From contig CALMEE010000033.1 of assembly GCA_937862885.1 (NCBI GenBank), positions 1-35,061 of the forward strand: a stretch of 35,061 nt of DNA, in the 5' to 3' direction. Origin of the DNA: an uncultured Planctomycetaceae bacterium. GTDB lineage: Bacteria; Planctomycetota; Planctomycetia; Pirellulales; Pirellulaceae. A program made the translations under genes and the position numbers. Shown here piece by piece: positions 19,610 through 27,553 of this stretch. Below the pieces are notes generated by a model that was given only the letters and a program-made list of their open reading frames with translations, was not told where the DNA came from and made no database searches. Positions within the stretch are counted from its first letter, which is position 1. Each line of letters starts with the position of its first letter.

Positions 19610-20995
19610 ATGTCCAACTTTACGTTGCAACCTGAAGAACATGTGCTCAGCACATTGGAACATGACGGTTCTAGACGGTGGCTGCATCCGAAACTGAGTA
19701 AAGGACGCTTCTTACACCGCCGGCGGATCGTCGCTTGGTTTTTGATCGCGATTTTTACTTTGGTCCCGTTCATCAAGGTCGGCGGAAAGCCACTTATTCT
19801 GTTGGATATCCCAGCCCGACAGTTCACGATATTAGGCTTCACGTTTTTGCCAACCGATACTTTGTTGTTGGCAATCTTCTTGGTCGGATTATTGTTAACC
19901 ATTTTTCTTTTTACGGCACTTTTCGGGCGCGTCTGGTGTGGTTGGGCCTGTCCGCAAACCGTTTACATGGAATTTGTGTTTCGTCCCATCGAAAGATTTT
20001 TTGAAGGCACAGCTGGACGCGGTGGAGTCGCCAAGAAAACTGCTCCCTGGCGCTCGGTAGGTAAATACGCGGCTTTCTTTGCCGTGTCCTTCTACTTGGC
20101 AAACACATTCCTCGCCTATTTTGTTGGTGTGGAAGAGCTACTGAAATGGGTGAGGCAATCACCTGTGCAACATCCAATTCCGTTTCTGGTTATGGCATTC
20201 GTAACATGTGCGATGATATTCGATTTCTGCTTCTTCCGTGAGCAGTTGTGCATCATTGCCTGTCCTTACGGCCGATTTCAGTCGGTATTGCTTGACCAAA
20301 ATTCGCTGATCGTGGCCTATGACGAAAAACGAGGTGAGCCTCGCGGCAAGCCATCGCGACGAGGCAACCCACTTTTACCCATAGTGGGAGATTGTGTCGA
20401 CTGCGGCAATTGTGTGACTACTTGCCCGACTGGGATTGATATCCGCAAAGGGCTACAAATGGAATGTATTCACTGCACGCAATGCATTGATGCCTGCAAT
20501 GTTGTCATGAAAAAGTTGGGGCGGGAACCCAATCTAATTCGATTCAGTTCACAAGCGCGGGACCGCGGCGGTCAGGGAGGCTTGGTTCGCGCACGAACAT
20601 TGGTCTATCCGCTGATGCTGCTGGGAATTGTAGCGGCATTTTTCACCGTTCTGCATAACAAGAAGTCGTTCGACGTAATAATCTTGCGTGAACCTGGGAT
20701 CCCCTTTTCGATTGCTGATGACGGCAGCGTAAGAAATATGGTGCGCGTGAAGCTAACCAATCGTAGTGATGACACAGTGACATTTACGTTAACGCCCCTC
20801 GAACCAGCCGGCACCACACTGCATGTCCATGAAGCAGAACTTCTCCTACAGCCCCGACAAACGCACGAATTTCATGTAGGTGTATTGGTTGATCGAAGTG
20901 TGTTCAAGAGTGGAAAAAGCCAATTGATGTTGCGCGTCGAAAACAACAAACAAGATTCACGACAAATTGCCTATCGCCTTGTCGGACCATTTTAG
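19610..20995 (+). CDS. ccoG: Cytochrome oxidase accessory ferredoxin-like protein CcoG (FixG/RdxA)
   Basis: The 461-residue membrane protein has several N-terminal helices with the conserved WCGWACPQTVYMEFVFRPIE block, a second cysteine block (FREQLCIIACPYGRFQSVLLD), and a two-cluster ferredoxin domain: CVDCGNCVTTCPTGIDIRKG and CIHCTQCIDACNVVM. The C-terminal third (about 335-461) is the periplasmic Ig-like FixG domain. CcoG is thought to reduce copper for loading of the CuB site of the cbb3 oxidase. The ATG at 19610 is preferred over the TTG one codon earlier. It follows ccoP by 13 bases. Confidence 0.95.
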   Translation: MSNFTLQPEEHVLSTLEHDGSRRWLHPKLSKGRFLHRRRIVAWFLIAIFTLVPFIKVGGKPLILLDIPARQFTILGFTFLPTDTLLLAIFLVGLLLTIFLFTALFGRVWCGWACPQTVYMEFVFRPIERFFEGTAGRGGVAKKTAPWRSVGKYAAFFAVSFYLANTFLAYFVGVEELLKWVRQSPVQHPIPFLVMAFVTCAMIFDFCFFREQLCIIACPYGRFQSVLLDQNSLIVAYDEKRGEPRGKPSRRGNPLLPIVGDCVDCGNCVTTCPTGIDIRKGLQMECIHCTQCIDACNVVMKKLGREPNLIRFSSQARDRGGQGGLVRARTLVYPLMLLGIVAAFFTVLHNKKSFDVIILREPGIPFSIADDGSVRNMVRVKLTNRSDDTVTFTLTPLEPAGTTLHVHEAELLLQPRQTHEFHVGVLVDRSVFKSGKSQLMLRVENNKQDSRQIAYRLVGPF

Positions 20996-21186
20996 ATCCA
21001 TGAATCAACATCAAGCTGGAATCCCGTAATTAAACCCGCCGGCAGAGTTGGTTTTTAGCACAAGATTACGTTAAGTTTCACACCGGTGAGAAATGCAAGT
21101 TTGAATGAGAAAAAGGACTAACAAGTCACGGGATATCGTGTCCCATGAATCCGTACAGCTGATTTTTCTACGAATGGATCAGTCCC
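20996..21186. other. Gap inside the cco cluster (possible internal promoter)
   Basis: A 191-base gap between ccoG and ccoH, longer than any other within the cluster. No terminator is seen. The 10-mer TCCCATGAAT occurs twice, the second copy containing the ccoH start codon. An internal promoter or regulatory leader for the assembly genes is possible. Confidence 0.35.
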
Positions 21187-21705
21187 ATGAATGCCGAAGC
21201 GCTTAAGCAAGTTGAACTCGTGAGTCAAATGAAATGGACTCTATTGATTCTTGGTTTCTTCTCGATCCAAGCCATTATTTGGATTGTCGCCATCTCGCTG
21301 GTCGCTAACGATAAGTCGCACGCAGTGATTGAAGGCTACGATGCGAAATCGGCCAACTGGCAAGCGGAATTACATCAGCAGCGAGAAAGTGAAGCCCTCG
21401 GTTGGAATGCAGAAATTTTGCTCGGCGATACAGAAGACAGTTTAAAACATCGGGAAATTACGCTCAAGCTAACGGATCGTTCGGGGGCACCAATTGAAAC
21501 TGCCTCGGTCAACTTGACTTTGTTTCATACTGGGCACGCATCCCTTGTGCAAAAATTGCTGCCGACCGAAATTTCGCCAGGCATCTATCGCGCACAAGCG
21601 CGCTTCGATTACCGCGGCATTTACGATTTCACATTGACGGCGGAGGTGGCACAACGACGCTTTATGTACAACGAGCGACAGTTCTTGAATCAGGGAAAGC
21701 AATAA
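21187..21705 (+). CDS. ccoH: FixH/CcoH-family oxidase assembly protein
   Basis: The 172-residue protein has one N-terminal membrane helix (WTLLILGFFSIQAIIWIVAISLV, about residues 17-39) and a periplasmic domain of FixH type. That domain has the family core NWQAELHQQRESEALGWNAEI, then a beta-sandwich (LKLTDRSGAPIETASVNLTLFH) and the closing GIYRAQARFDYRGIYDFTL. CcoH/FixH is needed for stable assembly of the cbb3 complex. It lies where FixH is expected, between ccoG and the copper genes, three bases before the next ORF. Confidence 0.92.
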   Translation: MNAEALKQVELVSQMKWTLLILGFFSIQAIIWIVAISLVANDKSHAVIEGYDAKSANWQAELHQQRESEALGWNAEILLGDTEDSLKHREITLKLTDRSGAPIETASVNLTLFHTGHASLVQKLLPTEISPGIYRAQARFDYRGIYDFTLTAEVAQRRFMYNERQFLNQGKQ

Positions 21706-21708
21706 TTC

Positions 21709-22503
21709 ATGGGTTGGTTACTGGTTACCGTTTTTGTTGCGAGCCTCTTGGGCAGCCTGCATTGCGTTGGCATGTGTGGGCCATTTGCGCTGTTGGCCAG
21801 TTCAACGGATCGCCAACGGTTCTCTGCTTGGCCTATCGTTTCGTATAATCTGGGACGCATGCTCACGTACACGCTCGTAGGTGGACTATTTGGGACGTTG
21901 GGTATGGCCTTGAATCATATTACAGGGCGATATGGTGAACAGATTTCAATTTGGCAACAAACCGCAACTTGGTTCGCGGGTGCTTTGATGATTGCGGTCG
22001 GCCTCGTTGGTTTGATCCGTTTTTTCGGTATGACGATTCAGCTGCCCAGCCTTGCGCGACCACTGCAACGCGTGCTGCAAACGGCCTTCAAGAAAATTGT
22101 TGCTCTATCACCGGTGCGGCGGGCCTTGTTGATCGGCATGCTTGCGACGTTGATGCCCTGCGGCTGGTTGTACGTTTTTGCCATTTCGGCGGCGGGAACT
22201 GGGAATCCTTGGGTGGGCATGCTATTGATGTTCGCCTTTTGGGCTGGGTCAGTGCCCATCTTAGTAGGACTCATGCTGGGAACAAATCTGTTTCGGAAAG
22301 TGAGCACTCGCTGGCACAAGCAGATTCCAGCAATGATGTCCATGCTGGTGATCGCTACAGGTTGCTTTACACTTGCCTATCGGGCTCCACACGCCGTCTT
22401 TGCGCAATCGAAGGTCGTCACTGAATCAGCAAACGTGCAGGCCCAAATCGAACAGATTGATCACACTACCCTGCCCTGTTGCCAAACGGAGGAGACAAAG
22501 TGA
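21709..22503 (+). CDS. DsbD_2 / TauE-SafE-like membrane protein of the cco cluster
   Basis: The 264-residue protein has about six membrane helices. Its first helix ends in GSLHCVGMCGPFALL, the cysteine-containing signature of the DsbD_2 group ('sulfite exporter TauE/SafE' in databases). A related segment near residue 150 reads MLATLMPCGWLYVF, the second half of the internal repeat. The tail ends in LPCCQTEETK, giving an extra Cys pair. Members are very often placed between ccoH/ccoS and the copper ATPase and are assumed to help copper or thiol handling during oxidase assembly; sulfite export is not implied. Its stop overlaps the GTG start of ccoI by 3 bases. Confidence 0.85.
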   Translation: MGWLLVTVFVASLLGSLHCVGMCGPFALLASSTDRQRFSAWPIVSYNLGRMLTYTLVGGLFGTLGMALNHITGRYGEQISIWQQTATWFAGALMIAVGLVGLIRFFGMTIQLPSLARPLQRVLQTAFKKIVALSPVRRALLIGMLATLMPCGWLYVFAISAAGTGNPWVGMLLMFAFWAGSVPILVGLMLGTNLFRKVSTRWHKQIPAMMSMLVIATGCFTLAYRAPHAVFAQSKVVTESANVQAQIEQIDHTTLPCCQTEETK

Positions 22504-25016
22504 TCATCAAGAATGCAGAAGCGAATCAAGTTGCCTCGATTTCTGCAGAGATTGCTTGCGCCCATTGTCGCTTGCCGGTCCCCTCCGGCTTGATTGATCA
22601 CGCTCAATCCGCACAATTTTGTTGCCGTGGATGTGCGACCGCATACTCGATCATTCAGGAAAACGGCCTGGAGGCTTTCTATGACTTGATGGAAGCAACG
22701 ACTGATCAGCCGATACAACCGATCAGTGACAAGCAGAGTATTCAGCTTGCCGAATTCGATGACGAAGCGTTCCAACGCAAAAATGTGCAACATTCTAACG
22801 GGACAGGCAGAGTTACGTTGGCGTTACAAGGTTTGCATTGTGCTGCTTGTATCTGGTTGATCGAGAAACTCCCCCAGTTGCTACCAGGTGTTATCCAAGC
22901 AACCGTAAACTGGTCCCGGCAAACGGTGACGTTGGTATGGCATTGGGAGGAGATTAAACTCTCCGCCATCGGTCTCATGTTGCAACGCTTAGGCTACTCC
23001 CCACGGCCCGTACATGCCATGAACCGTCAAGCGGAGCGGCAGCGCGCAAATCGGGGACATTTGATCCGTATTGGTGTCGCCGGAGCAGCCGCTGGCAACA
23101 ACATGCTGATTGCCATTTCTTTGTACCTTGGAATGTTCAGCTACATGACCGCTGATATCGTAACACTTTTGCGAGTGGCGAGTTGTTTGGTTGGCCTGAT
23201 CTCTTTATTGGGTCCTGGCATTGTATTCTTCCACAGCGCCCTCATCGCCTTGCGCACGCGAACACCTCACATGGATCTGCCCATCGCATTGGCGTTAGCC
23301 GTAGGTGGAGCGGTTGGCGTGATCAATACAATTACCGGGGTAGGTGAAATCTATTTTGACTCGCTTTCCATTTTGGTTTTTTTACTGCTGATTGGGCGTT
23401 GGATTCGATTTCGGCAACAGAATCGGGCAAGTGACGCGGTTGAGATGTTATACCGCCTGACGCCATCACGGGCCCGCAAATTGGTGAATGGCGTGCCAAT
23501 TGAGGTTTCCGTAGAGTCACTGCTGCGCGGTGATTTGATTGAGATTCGCCCAGGAGATTTGTTGCCCGTGGATGGCATTGTCATTGACGGTGAATCGCAT
23601 GTGGATGAAATGATTCTGTCTGGTGAATCTCAACCGGTTACCAAGTACAAAGGGGACCTTGTCGCCGCCGGCACGAAGAACCTAAGCGGGCATTTCGTCG
23701 TCACCGCCAGCGAAATTGGCAACAATACTCGACTCAGCCGCCTAGCGCAAATGGTTGACGAGGCATCGGCGACTCGGCCACCGATTGTCGAGTGGGCCAA
23801 TCGAATTGGCGGCTACTTTGTGATGATCGTGATCGCGCTTTCGTTCGTCACACTAGCAATTTGGATGCGAATCGATCCAGCTTCCGCCGTCGACCACATG
23901 GTGGCACTGCTGGTGGTCACTTGTCCATGTGCATTGGCGATGGCCACACCGTTGGCCATCTCAGTGACGCTCGGTCGTTTGGCTCGGCGCAGGATTCTTG
24001 TCAAATCAGGAGACGTCGTCCAAAGACTAAATCGCGCAGGAATGATCTGGCTTGATAAGACCGGGACAATTACTGAAGGGCATTTGCAAGTTGTGAAATG
24101 GTTTGGTGAGCAAAGTGTTATCCCACAAGTAGCCGCCATCGAATCAAGATTCTCCCATCCAATCGCCTTGGCATTCAATAACTTGGTGCCCGCTCATGAA
24201 CAGCCACGCGGTGACGTGCAACAGACGTTTCTCCAAAGTGGAGGCATCTGCGGACGAGTTGGCGACAGCCGCTTGGTCATCGGCAATCGGCAACTGATGC
24301 TAGCGCAAGGCATCAAATTGTTGGAGCGCCACGAGCGCGCAGCTGACCAGATGTTGCGCGACCACTTGTCACCGTGCTTCATTGCCGTCGATGACCGTCT
24401 CGCGGCCGTCGTTGGCTTGGGTGATCGGATTCGAGGCGACGCCAAACAGACCATTGATCGATTGAAGTCGCAGGGTTGGCAGGTCGGCATCCTCTCAGGA
24501 GATCACCAACACATAGTCGACCAAGTATCCCGCTCCGTAGCAATTGAACCCACTCAGGCATTCGGCGGCCTATCGCCCGAACAGAAACTTGATGTCATCA
24601 ATCAATCGAATAGCGCATTCCAGACAGTTGTCATGGTTGGTGACGGCATCAACGATAGTGCTGCGCTGGCGGCAGCGACCGTCGGCATCGCCGTCCATGA
24701 AGGAGCTGAGGTGAGCTTGTCAGCGGCTCCAGTATATATCGGCAAACCAGGCTTAGGGGCGATCGTCGATTTGATCGAGTCGAGCCGCAAGACTTGTCGC
24801 ACGATCATAACAACATTTATTATCTCGTTGACGTATAACCTGATCGGCGTCATCCTCTCGATGACAGGTTACATGGAACCGTTGCTGGCCGCTATCTTGA
24901 TGCCTATAAGTTCTCTGACCGTAATCGGCATCTCGTTGCGTGGGAGTGTAGCGAACCACGAAGGGTTTACTGACGACGGGGATGGTTGCGATCCTCTCCA
25001 GAATGTGTCATCATGA
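22500..25016 (+). CDS. ccoI: Copper-translocating P-type ATPase of the cbb3 cluster (CcoI/FixI)
   Basis: From the GTG at 22500, behind the Shine-Dalgarno sequence CGGAGGAGA and overlapping the previous stop, the product has 838 residues. The N-terminal Cys-rich metal-binding domain (CAHCRLPVPSG and FCCRGCATAY) is typical of FixI. A heavy-metal-associated domain follows with GLHCAACIW (C114, C117). Membrane helices, the actuator motif ILSGESQPVTK, the ion-channel CPC (C475-P-C477) in VTCPCALAMATP, the phosphorylation site D519KTGT and the hinge GDGINDSAAL complete a P1B ATPase. Members of this subgroup export copper to the periplasm for insertion in the CuB site. An upstream in-frame TTG at 22479 is less likely. 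Confidence 0.95.
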   Translation: MIIKNAEANQVASISAEIACAHCRLPVPSGLIDHAQSAQFCCRGCATAYSIIQENGLEAFYDLMEATTDQPIQPISDKQSIQLAEFDDEAFQRKNVQHSNGTGRVTLALQGLHCAACIWLIEKLPQLLPGVIQATVNWSRQTVTLVWHWEEIKLSAIGLMLQRLGYSPRPVHAMNRQAERQRANRGHLIRIGVAGAAAGNNMLIAISLYLGMFSYMTADIVTLLRVASCLVGLISLLGPGIVFFHSALIALRTRTPHMDLPIALALAVGGAVGVINTITGVGEIYFDSLSILVFLLLIGRWIRFRQQNRASDAVEMLYRLTPSRARKLVNGVPIEVSVESLLRGDLIEIRPGDLLPVDGIVIDGESHVDEMILSGESQPVTKYKGDLVAAGTKNLSGHFVVTASEIGNNTRLSRLAQMVDEASATRPPIVEWANRIGGYFVMIVIALSFVTLAIWMRIDPASAVDHMVALLVVTCPCALAMATPLAISVTLGRLARRRILVKSGDVVQRLNRAGMIWLDKTGTITEGHLQVVKWFGEQSVIPQVAAIESRFSHPIALAFNNLVPAHEQPRGDVQQTFLQSGGICGRVGDSRLVIGNRQLMLAQGIKLLERHERAADQMLRDHLSPCFIAVDDRLAAVVGLGDRIRGDAKQTIDRLKSQGWQVGILSGDHQHIVDQVSRSVAIEPTQAFGGLSPEQKLDVINQSNSAFQTVVMVGDGINDSAALAAATVGIAVHEGAEVSLSAAPVYIGKPGLGAIVDLIESSRKTCRTIITTFIISLTYNLIGVILSMTGYMEPLLAAILMPISSLTVIGISLRGSVANHEGFTDDGDGCDPLQNVSS

Positions 25017-25213
25017 GCGAATTAGCACACGCATCGTTGACTGAAATGGACGTAGCGCAATGTGGACGCGGCGATGTTACCATTGCTGATCTTCGTTGCT
25101 GTTTCGGCACGATTTGTGCAGTTATTTGGTCGTCGAGGAACGGGCCGAGATCAGCCTTGAATTTCAGCAGCAGGAGTTGCTGCAATACAACCTTGTATGG
25201 AAATACGATATGA
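25013..25213 (+). CDS. Possible small gene between ccoI and ccoS
   Basis: An ATG-started frame of 66 codons overlaps the ccoI stop as ATGA and ends in TGA overlapping the ccoS ATG, again as ATGA. Such double 4-base overlaps are what translational coupling in an operon looks like. The product (beginning MSELAHASLTEMDVAQCG) has six cysteines, no clear helix or family, and an odd Ser/Cys/Arg composition in the second half. The alternative is that the 193-base gap is non-coding or a decayed gene: in the ccoS frame, the 40 codons before the ccoS ATG also look protein-like (EERAEISLEFQQQELLQY). The frame is seen; coding is uncertain. Confidence 0.35.
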   Translation: MSELAHASLTEMDVAQCGRGDVTIADLRCCFGTICAVIWSSRNGPRSALNFSSRSCCNTTLYGNTI

Positions 25214-25413
25214 GCGTGATCTATGTAGCATTGCCTGTCGCCTTGTTGATTTCATTCGCGTTTGTCATTTGCTTCATCTGGCAAGTGCGCAGTGGCCAAC
25301 TCGACGATTTGGAAACGCCTCCGCGGAGAATCTTGTTTGACGATGTGGTTAAGTCATCGGTCGCGCGGGCAACGGTTTCGAAATCCGAAAATCATGATTT
25401 AGACGAAAGGTAG
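25210..25413 (+). CDS. ccoS: cbb3 oxidase maturation protein CcoS
   Basis: The 67-residue protein starts MSVIYVALPVALLISFAF, has a single N-terminal membrane helix and then the CcoS hallmark QVRSGQLDDLETPPRRILFDD. CcoS is required to put heme and copper cofactors into CcoN in other bacteria. The ATG at 25210 gives the exact family N-terminus; an open extension upstream in the same frame is probably not translated. Four bases separate it from the universal stress protein gene. Confidence 0.93.
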   Translation: MSVIYVALPVALLISFAFVICFIWQVRSGQLDDLETPPRRILFDDVVKSSVARATVSKSENHDLDER

Positions 25414-25417
25414 CATT

Positions 25418-25849
25418 ATGAAGTTGCGAGATTTTAGTCAGCCAGTGATCGTTCCTTGGGATTTTTCCGAACTGTCCCTTAAAGCGTTGGTCGCAGCCAT
25501 TGATATGGTTGAAGATCGTAAGCAGGTACGTGTTGTGCACGTGACGCAACTTCCCTCAGCTTACGAATACGGAATCGTCTGGGATACGATCAGTAACGAC
25601 GAAGTCCGGTCGCGCGTTGAGGAAGAATTTCGCAAACAGTCGAAAGAAGATAGCCGTTTGGAGGGGATTGATTTCGTGACCTTGTTTGGAGAACCGGGGA
25701 GCCGAGTTTGTGACTACGCCAAAGAAGTCGGTGCGGGGTTGGTAATTATGCCTTCTCACGGCCGGTCTGGTATTTCTCGCTTCTTGTTAGGCAGTGTCGC
25801 GGAACGAATTGTTCGCGGTGCGCCCTGTCCTGTTTTAGTATTGCGGTAA
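25418..25849 (+). CDS. Universal stress protein (UspA family)
   Basis: A single Usp domain of 143 residues. It starts with the strand QPVIVPWDFSELSLKAL and ends with the ATP-binding signature GLVIMPSHGRSGISRFLLGS followed by ERIVRGAPCPVLVLR, i.e. the G-x2-G-x9-G-S type. ATP binding is thus likely. Usp proteins accumulate under energy stress and low oxygen; tight coupling to ccoS (4 bases) suggests that it is produced with the high-affinity oxidase. The partner is unknown. Confidence 0.93.
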   Translation: MKLRDFSQPVIVPWDFSELSLKALVAAIDMVEDRKQVRVVHVTQLPSAYEYGIVWDTISNDEVRSRVEEEFRKQSKEDSRLEGIDFVTLFGEPGSRVCDYAKEVGAGLVIMPSHGRSGISRFLLGSVAERIVRGAPCPVLVLR

Positions 25850-25866
25850 TCCACGTTCACCTAGCC

Positions 25867-25904
25867 ATCGAAAGCAATAAACAGCAATGCTTATTGCTTT
25901 CGAT
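25867..25904. terminator. Long perfect inverted repeat after the cco-usp cluster, terminator-like
   Basis: ATCGAAAGCAATAA and TTATTGCTTTCGAT form a perfect 14-bp stem around a 10-base loop, 17 bases past the Usp stop. No uninterrupted T-run follows, so it could be an RNA 3'-end stabiliser or a weak terminator instead. It marks the probable end of the long cluster. Confidence 0.6.
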
Positions 25905-26015
25905 TATCAGGATACTTGAGTGATGTATTTGGGTAGGGATAGGTTGATCCGTTCTGGCATACCCAGTTGACCTCAACGGGAGTAAAGACGCAGTAATCCT
26001 CGGAGGGAGGATGTG

Positions 26016-26414
26016 ATGGATTTAGCTCAATCAAAGACTGCAATTTTATCGCGACTCCGCGAATTCCACGATGAATTATCGCTGATCGACTCCGATCGAA
26101 GATTCCGGGATCAAGTGGACGATCAAACTGTTGACGCTATCGGGAGTCTGCTCAGCGATTTGACTGACCTAGTTGATCCCGCGCTGCCGGAGGACGCTGA
26201 GCATCCTGCCGACCCGCACAAACAGATGCGACTCATTATTGCAGAATTGATGGATCGAACTACACAGATCCACACCCAGCATGCCAAGGTCAGGAATTTG
26301 CTGGACAAGGTCATCACCTTCCTACAATCGATTGCCATGGGTAGTTCAACGCTTCCACCGACCGACTTTGGGGCTGGGGGAGGAACGAATCACCCTGCGA
26401 GCAATGCACCGTAA
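26016..26414 (+). CDS. DUF4404-like small helical protein
   Basis: From the ATG at 26016 (good ribosome binding site CGGAGGGAGG) the product has 132 residues. It is almost all helix: ILSRLREFHDELSLIDS, QTVDAIGSLLSDLTDLVD, then MRLIIAELMDRTTQIHTQHAKV and LLDKVITFLQSIAMG. This layout, with the final 'x-E-x-x-H-P/A-x-L ... L-x-x-I' helix pair, resembles DUF4404 (function unknown). It ends in a Gly/Pro-rich tail. Its 3' end overlaps the convergent CBS gene by 25 bases. The link to the stress genes is only by position. Confidence 0.72.
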   Translation: MDLAQSKTAILSRLREFHDELSLIDSDRRFRDQVDDQTVDAIGSLLSDLTDLVDPALPEDAEHPADPHKQMRLIIAELMDRTTQIHTQHAKVRNLLDKVITFLQSIAMGSSTLPPTDFGAGGGTNHPASNAP

Positions 26415-26875
26415 TCGGCGATGGCACGGACAAAATCCATCGACGAAATAATCCCAACAGGTTGGTTAGCATCGTCGACAACTGGCAAGTGGTGGTAGCG
26501 ACGATCAACGAGTCTCCGCGCGGCCACAACGATATTTGTCGTCGCTAGTGCGGTCTCGACGGGAGTTGTCATCGCATCGCGCACCAGCGTTGAGTCCCCT
26601 TGATTGACCAAAAGCTGCAACAGCAATTCTTGCGTGTTCGCAGAAACGTGGGCTAAAGATCCAAGGTCGGATTGGATTTCATGCACCATCTCGATCAAAT
26701 CCGAAGATGACAAAATTCCTACAATTCGGCCCTGCTGATCGACGACCGGAACAGCCGAAAGTTTATGGACATTCATCTTTCGAATGGCATTCGTCAAACG
26801 TTCGGTATCTTCAACCGTAATGACCTCCGCAGTCATGTAGTCCGCGACCACAAGCTCACCTAATTGCTTTGTCAT
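26390..26875 (-). CDS. Two-CBS-domain protein
   Basis: The 161-residue protein consists of a tandem CBS pair (Bateman module). The first is at about residues 9-66 (VADYMTAEVITVEDTERLTNAIRKM, VVDQQGRIVGILSSSDLIE). The second is at about 97-158 (VRDAMTTPVETALATTNIVVAARRL, LPVVDDANQPVGIISSMDFVRAI). CBS pairs bind adenine nucleotides and act as energy sensors. No effector domain is attached. Proteins like this often occur with Usp and cbb3 genes in low-oxygen regulons; that link is inference. The ATG at 26875 is clear. Confidence 0.93.
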   Translation of the reverse strand: MTKQLGELVVADYMTAEVITVEDTERLTNAIRKMNVHKLSAVPVVDQQGRIVGILSSSDLIEMVHEIQSDLGSLAHVSANTQELLLQLLVNQGDSTLVRDAMTTPVETALATTNIVVAARRLVDRRYHHLPVVDDANQPVGIISSMDFVRAIADYGALLAG

Positions 26876-27054
26876 TTAATTACTTCCCAATCAAGAATTG
26901 TTATCCACGCTCAGAACTAATGCTGAACATTCATATAGCCAAACGACCTTTTCCACAGCAACACATCGTAATTCCCACCCAAAATAACCCATCATTCCAG
27001 GGGAATTTTCGGGCTCCTCGCGTGTTACACCGCATTACAATTGAGACCGTAATT

Positions 27055-27303
27055 TTAACAAATTGCGTAGGCGGACCAAAGTGGATGTGACAGCGTGACG
27101 CTGCTCGCTCGCGTGGATACAAATGGATCCCCGACGGCTTCGTGGACAATTCCACAGATGCATATTGATTCACGACACTCGCCGCACATTCCGTGGGGAC
27201 AGAACGGCAGCCCGTGATCGCAACGACAACAAAGTGCCTTTAGTCCTCTTCGACCATAGGATTCGTTAGCACTTTGTAAAGGCAAAAGGCGAATACAAGA
27301 CAT
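27055..27303 (-). CDS. Cys-rich open frame downstream of the MetS-like gene (doubtful)
   Basis: An 82-codon frame overlaps the small NSS subunit gene out of frame in its first 20 codons. Immediately after that gene's stop it reads ALCCRCDHGLPFCPHGMCGE and then CRESICICG, a zinc-ribbon-like run with nine cysteines and two histidines in about 30 residues. The density of Cys/His pairs is striking, but there is no proper start codon or ribosome binding site after the upstream stop, and the tail (RASSVTLSHPLWSAYAIC) is not convincing. It may be a chance frame or a remnant of a zinc-ribbon gene. Confidence 0.25.
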   Translation of the reverse strand: MSCIRLLPLQSANESYGRRGLKALCCRCDHGLPFCPHGMCGECRESICICGIVHEAVGDPFVSTRASSVTLSHPLWSAYAIC

Positions 27304-27350
27304 ATTGTGCTGACGGAAACAGCCATAACAATTATTGCAGAAGTCGTCAT
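27240..27350 (-). CDS. MetS-like small subunit of the NSS transporter
   Basis: This 36-codon gene is short enough to be missed by usual gene callers. On the minus strand the ATG at 27350 begins MTTSAIIVMAVSVSTICL, then VFAFCLYKVLTNPMVEED and a TAA. That is one membrane helix with a short basic-then-acidic tail, which is the make-up of MetS-type small subunits that accompany NSS sodium symporters (MetPS in Corynebacterium). It is on the same strand as the NSS gene and 203 bases downstream of its stop, which is farther than usual. Confidence comes from position, strand, size and topology together. Confidence 0.75.
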   Translation of the reverse strand: MTTSAIIVMAVSVSTICLVFAFCLYKVLTNPMVEED

Positions 27351-27553
27351 AGTTTCAGTTATTGAAAAAGGATTTTGCGTTTTACCAAACCCAAGGCAGG
27401 TTCCAGTTGTGAGTATTCGGCATAACCAGCTTTGGTAGTTGCGTCACGCCAACTTTGCCCTCATTTGTAATGCTTGATTTCTCGGCAGTGAGAAAACCAC
27501 CGCTCGACCTGGCTCGTAACGACATTGCGCAGCCAGCTCGTTCATTGCGTTCC

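Noticed and set aside
27382..27553. Minus-strand frame in the gap between the NSS gene and its small subunit
   Set aside because: It overlaps the end of the NSS gene out of frame; the ending NTHNWNLPWVW is curious but has no support.
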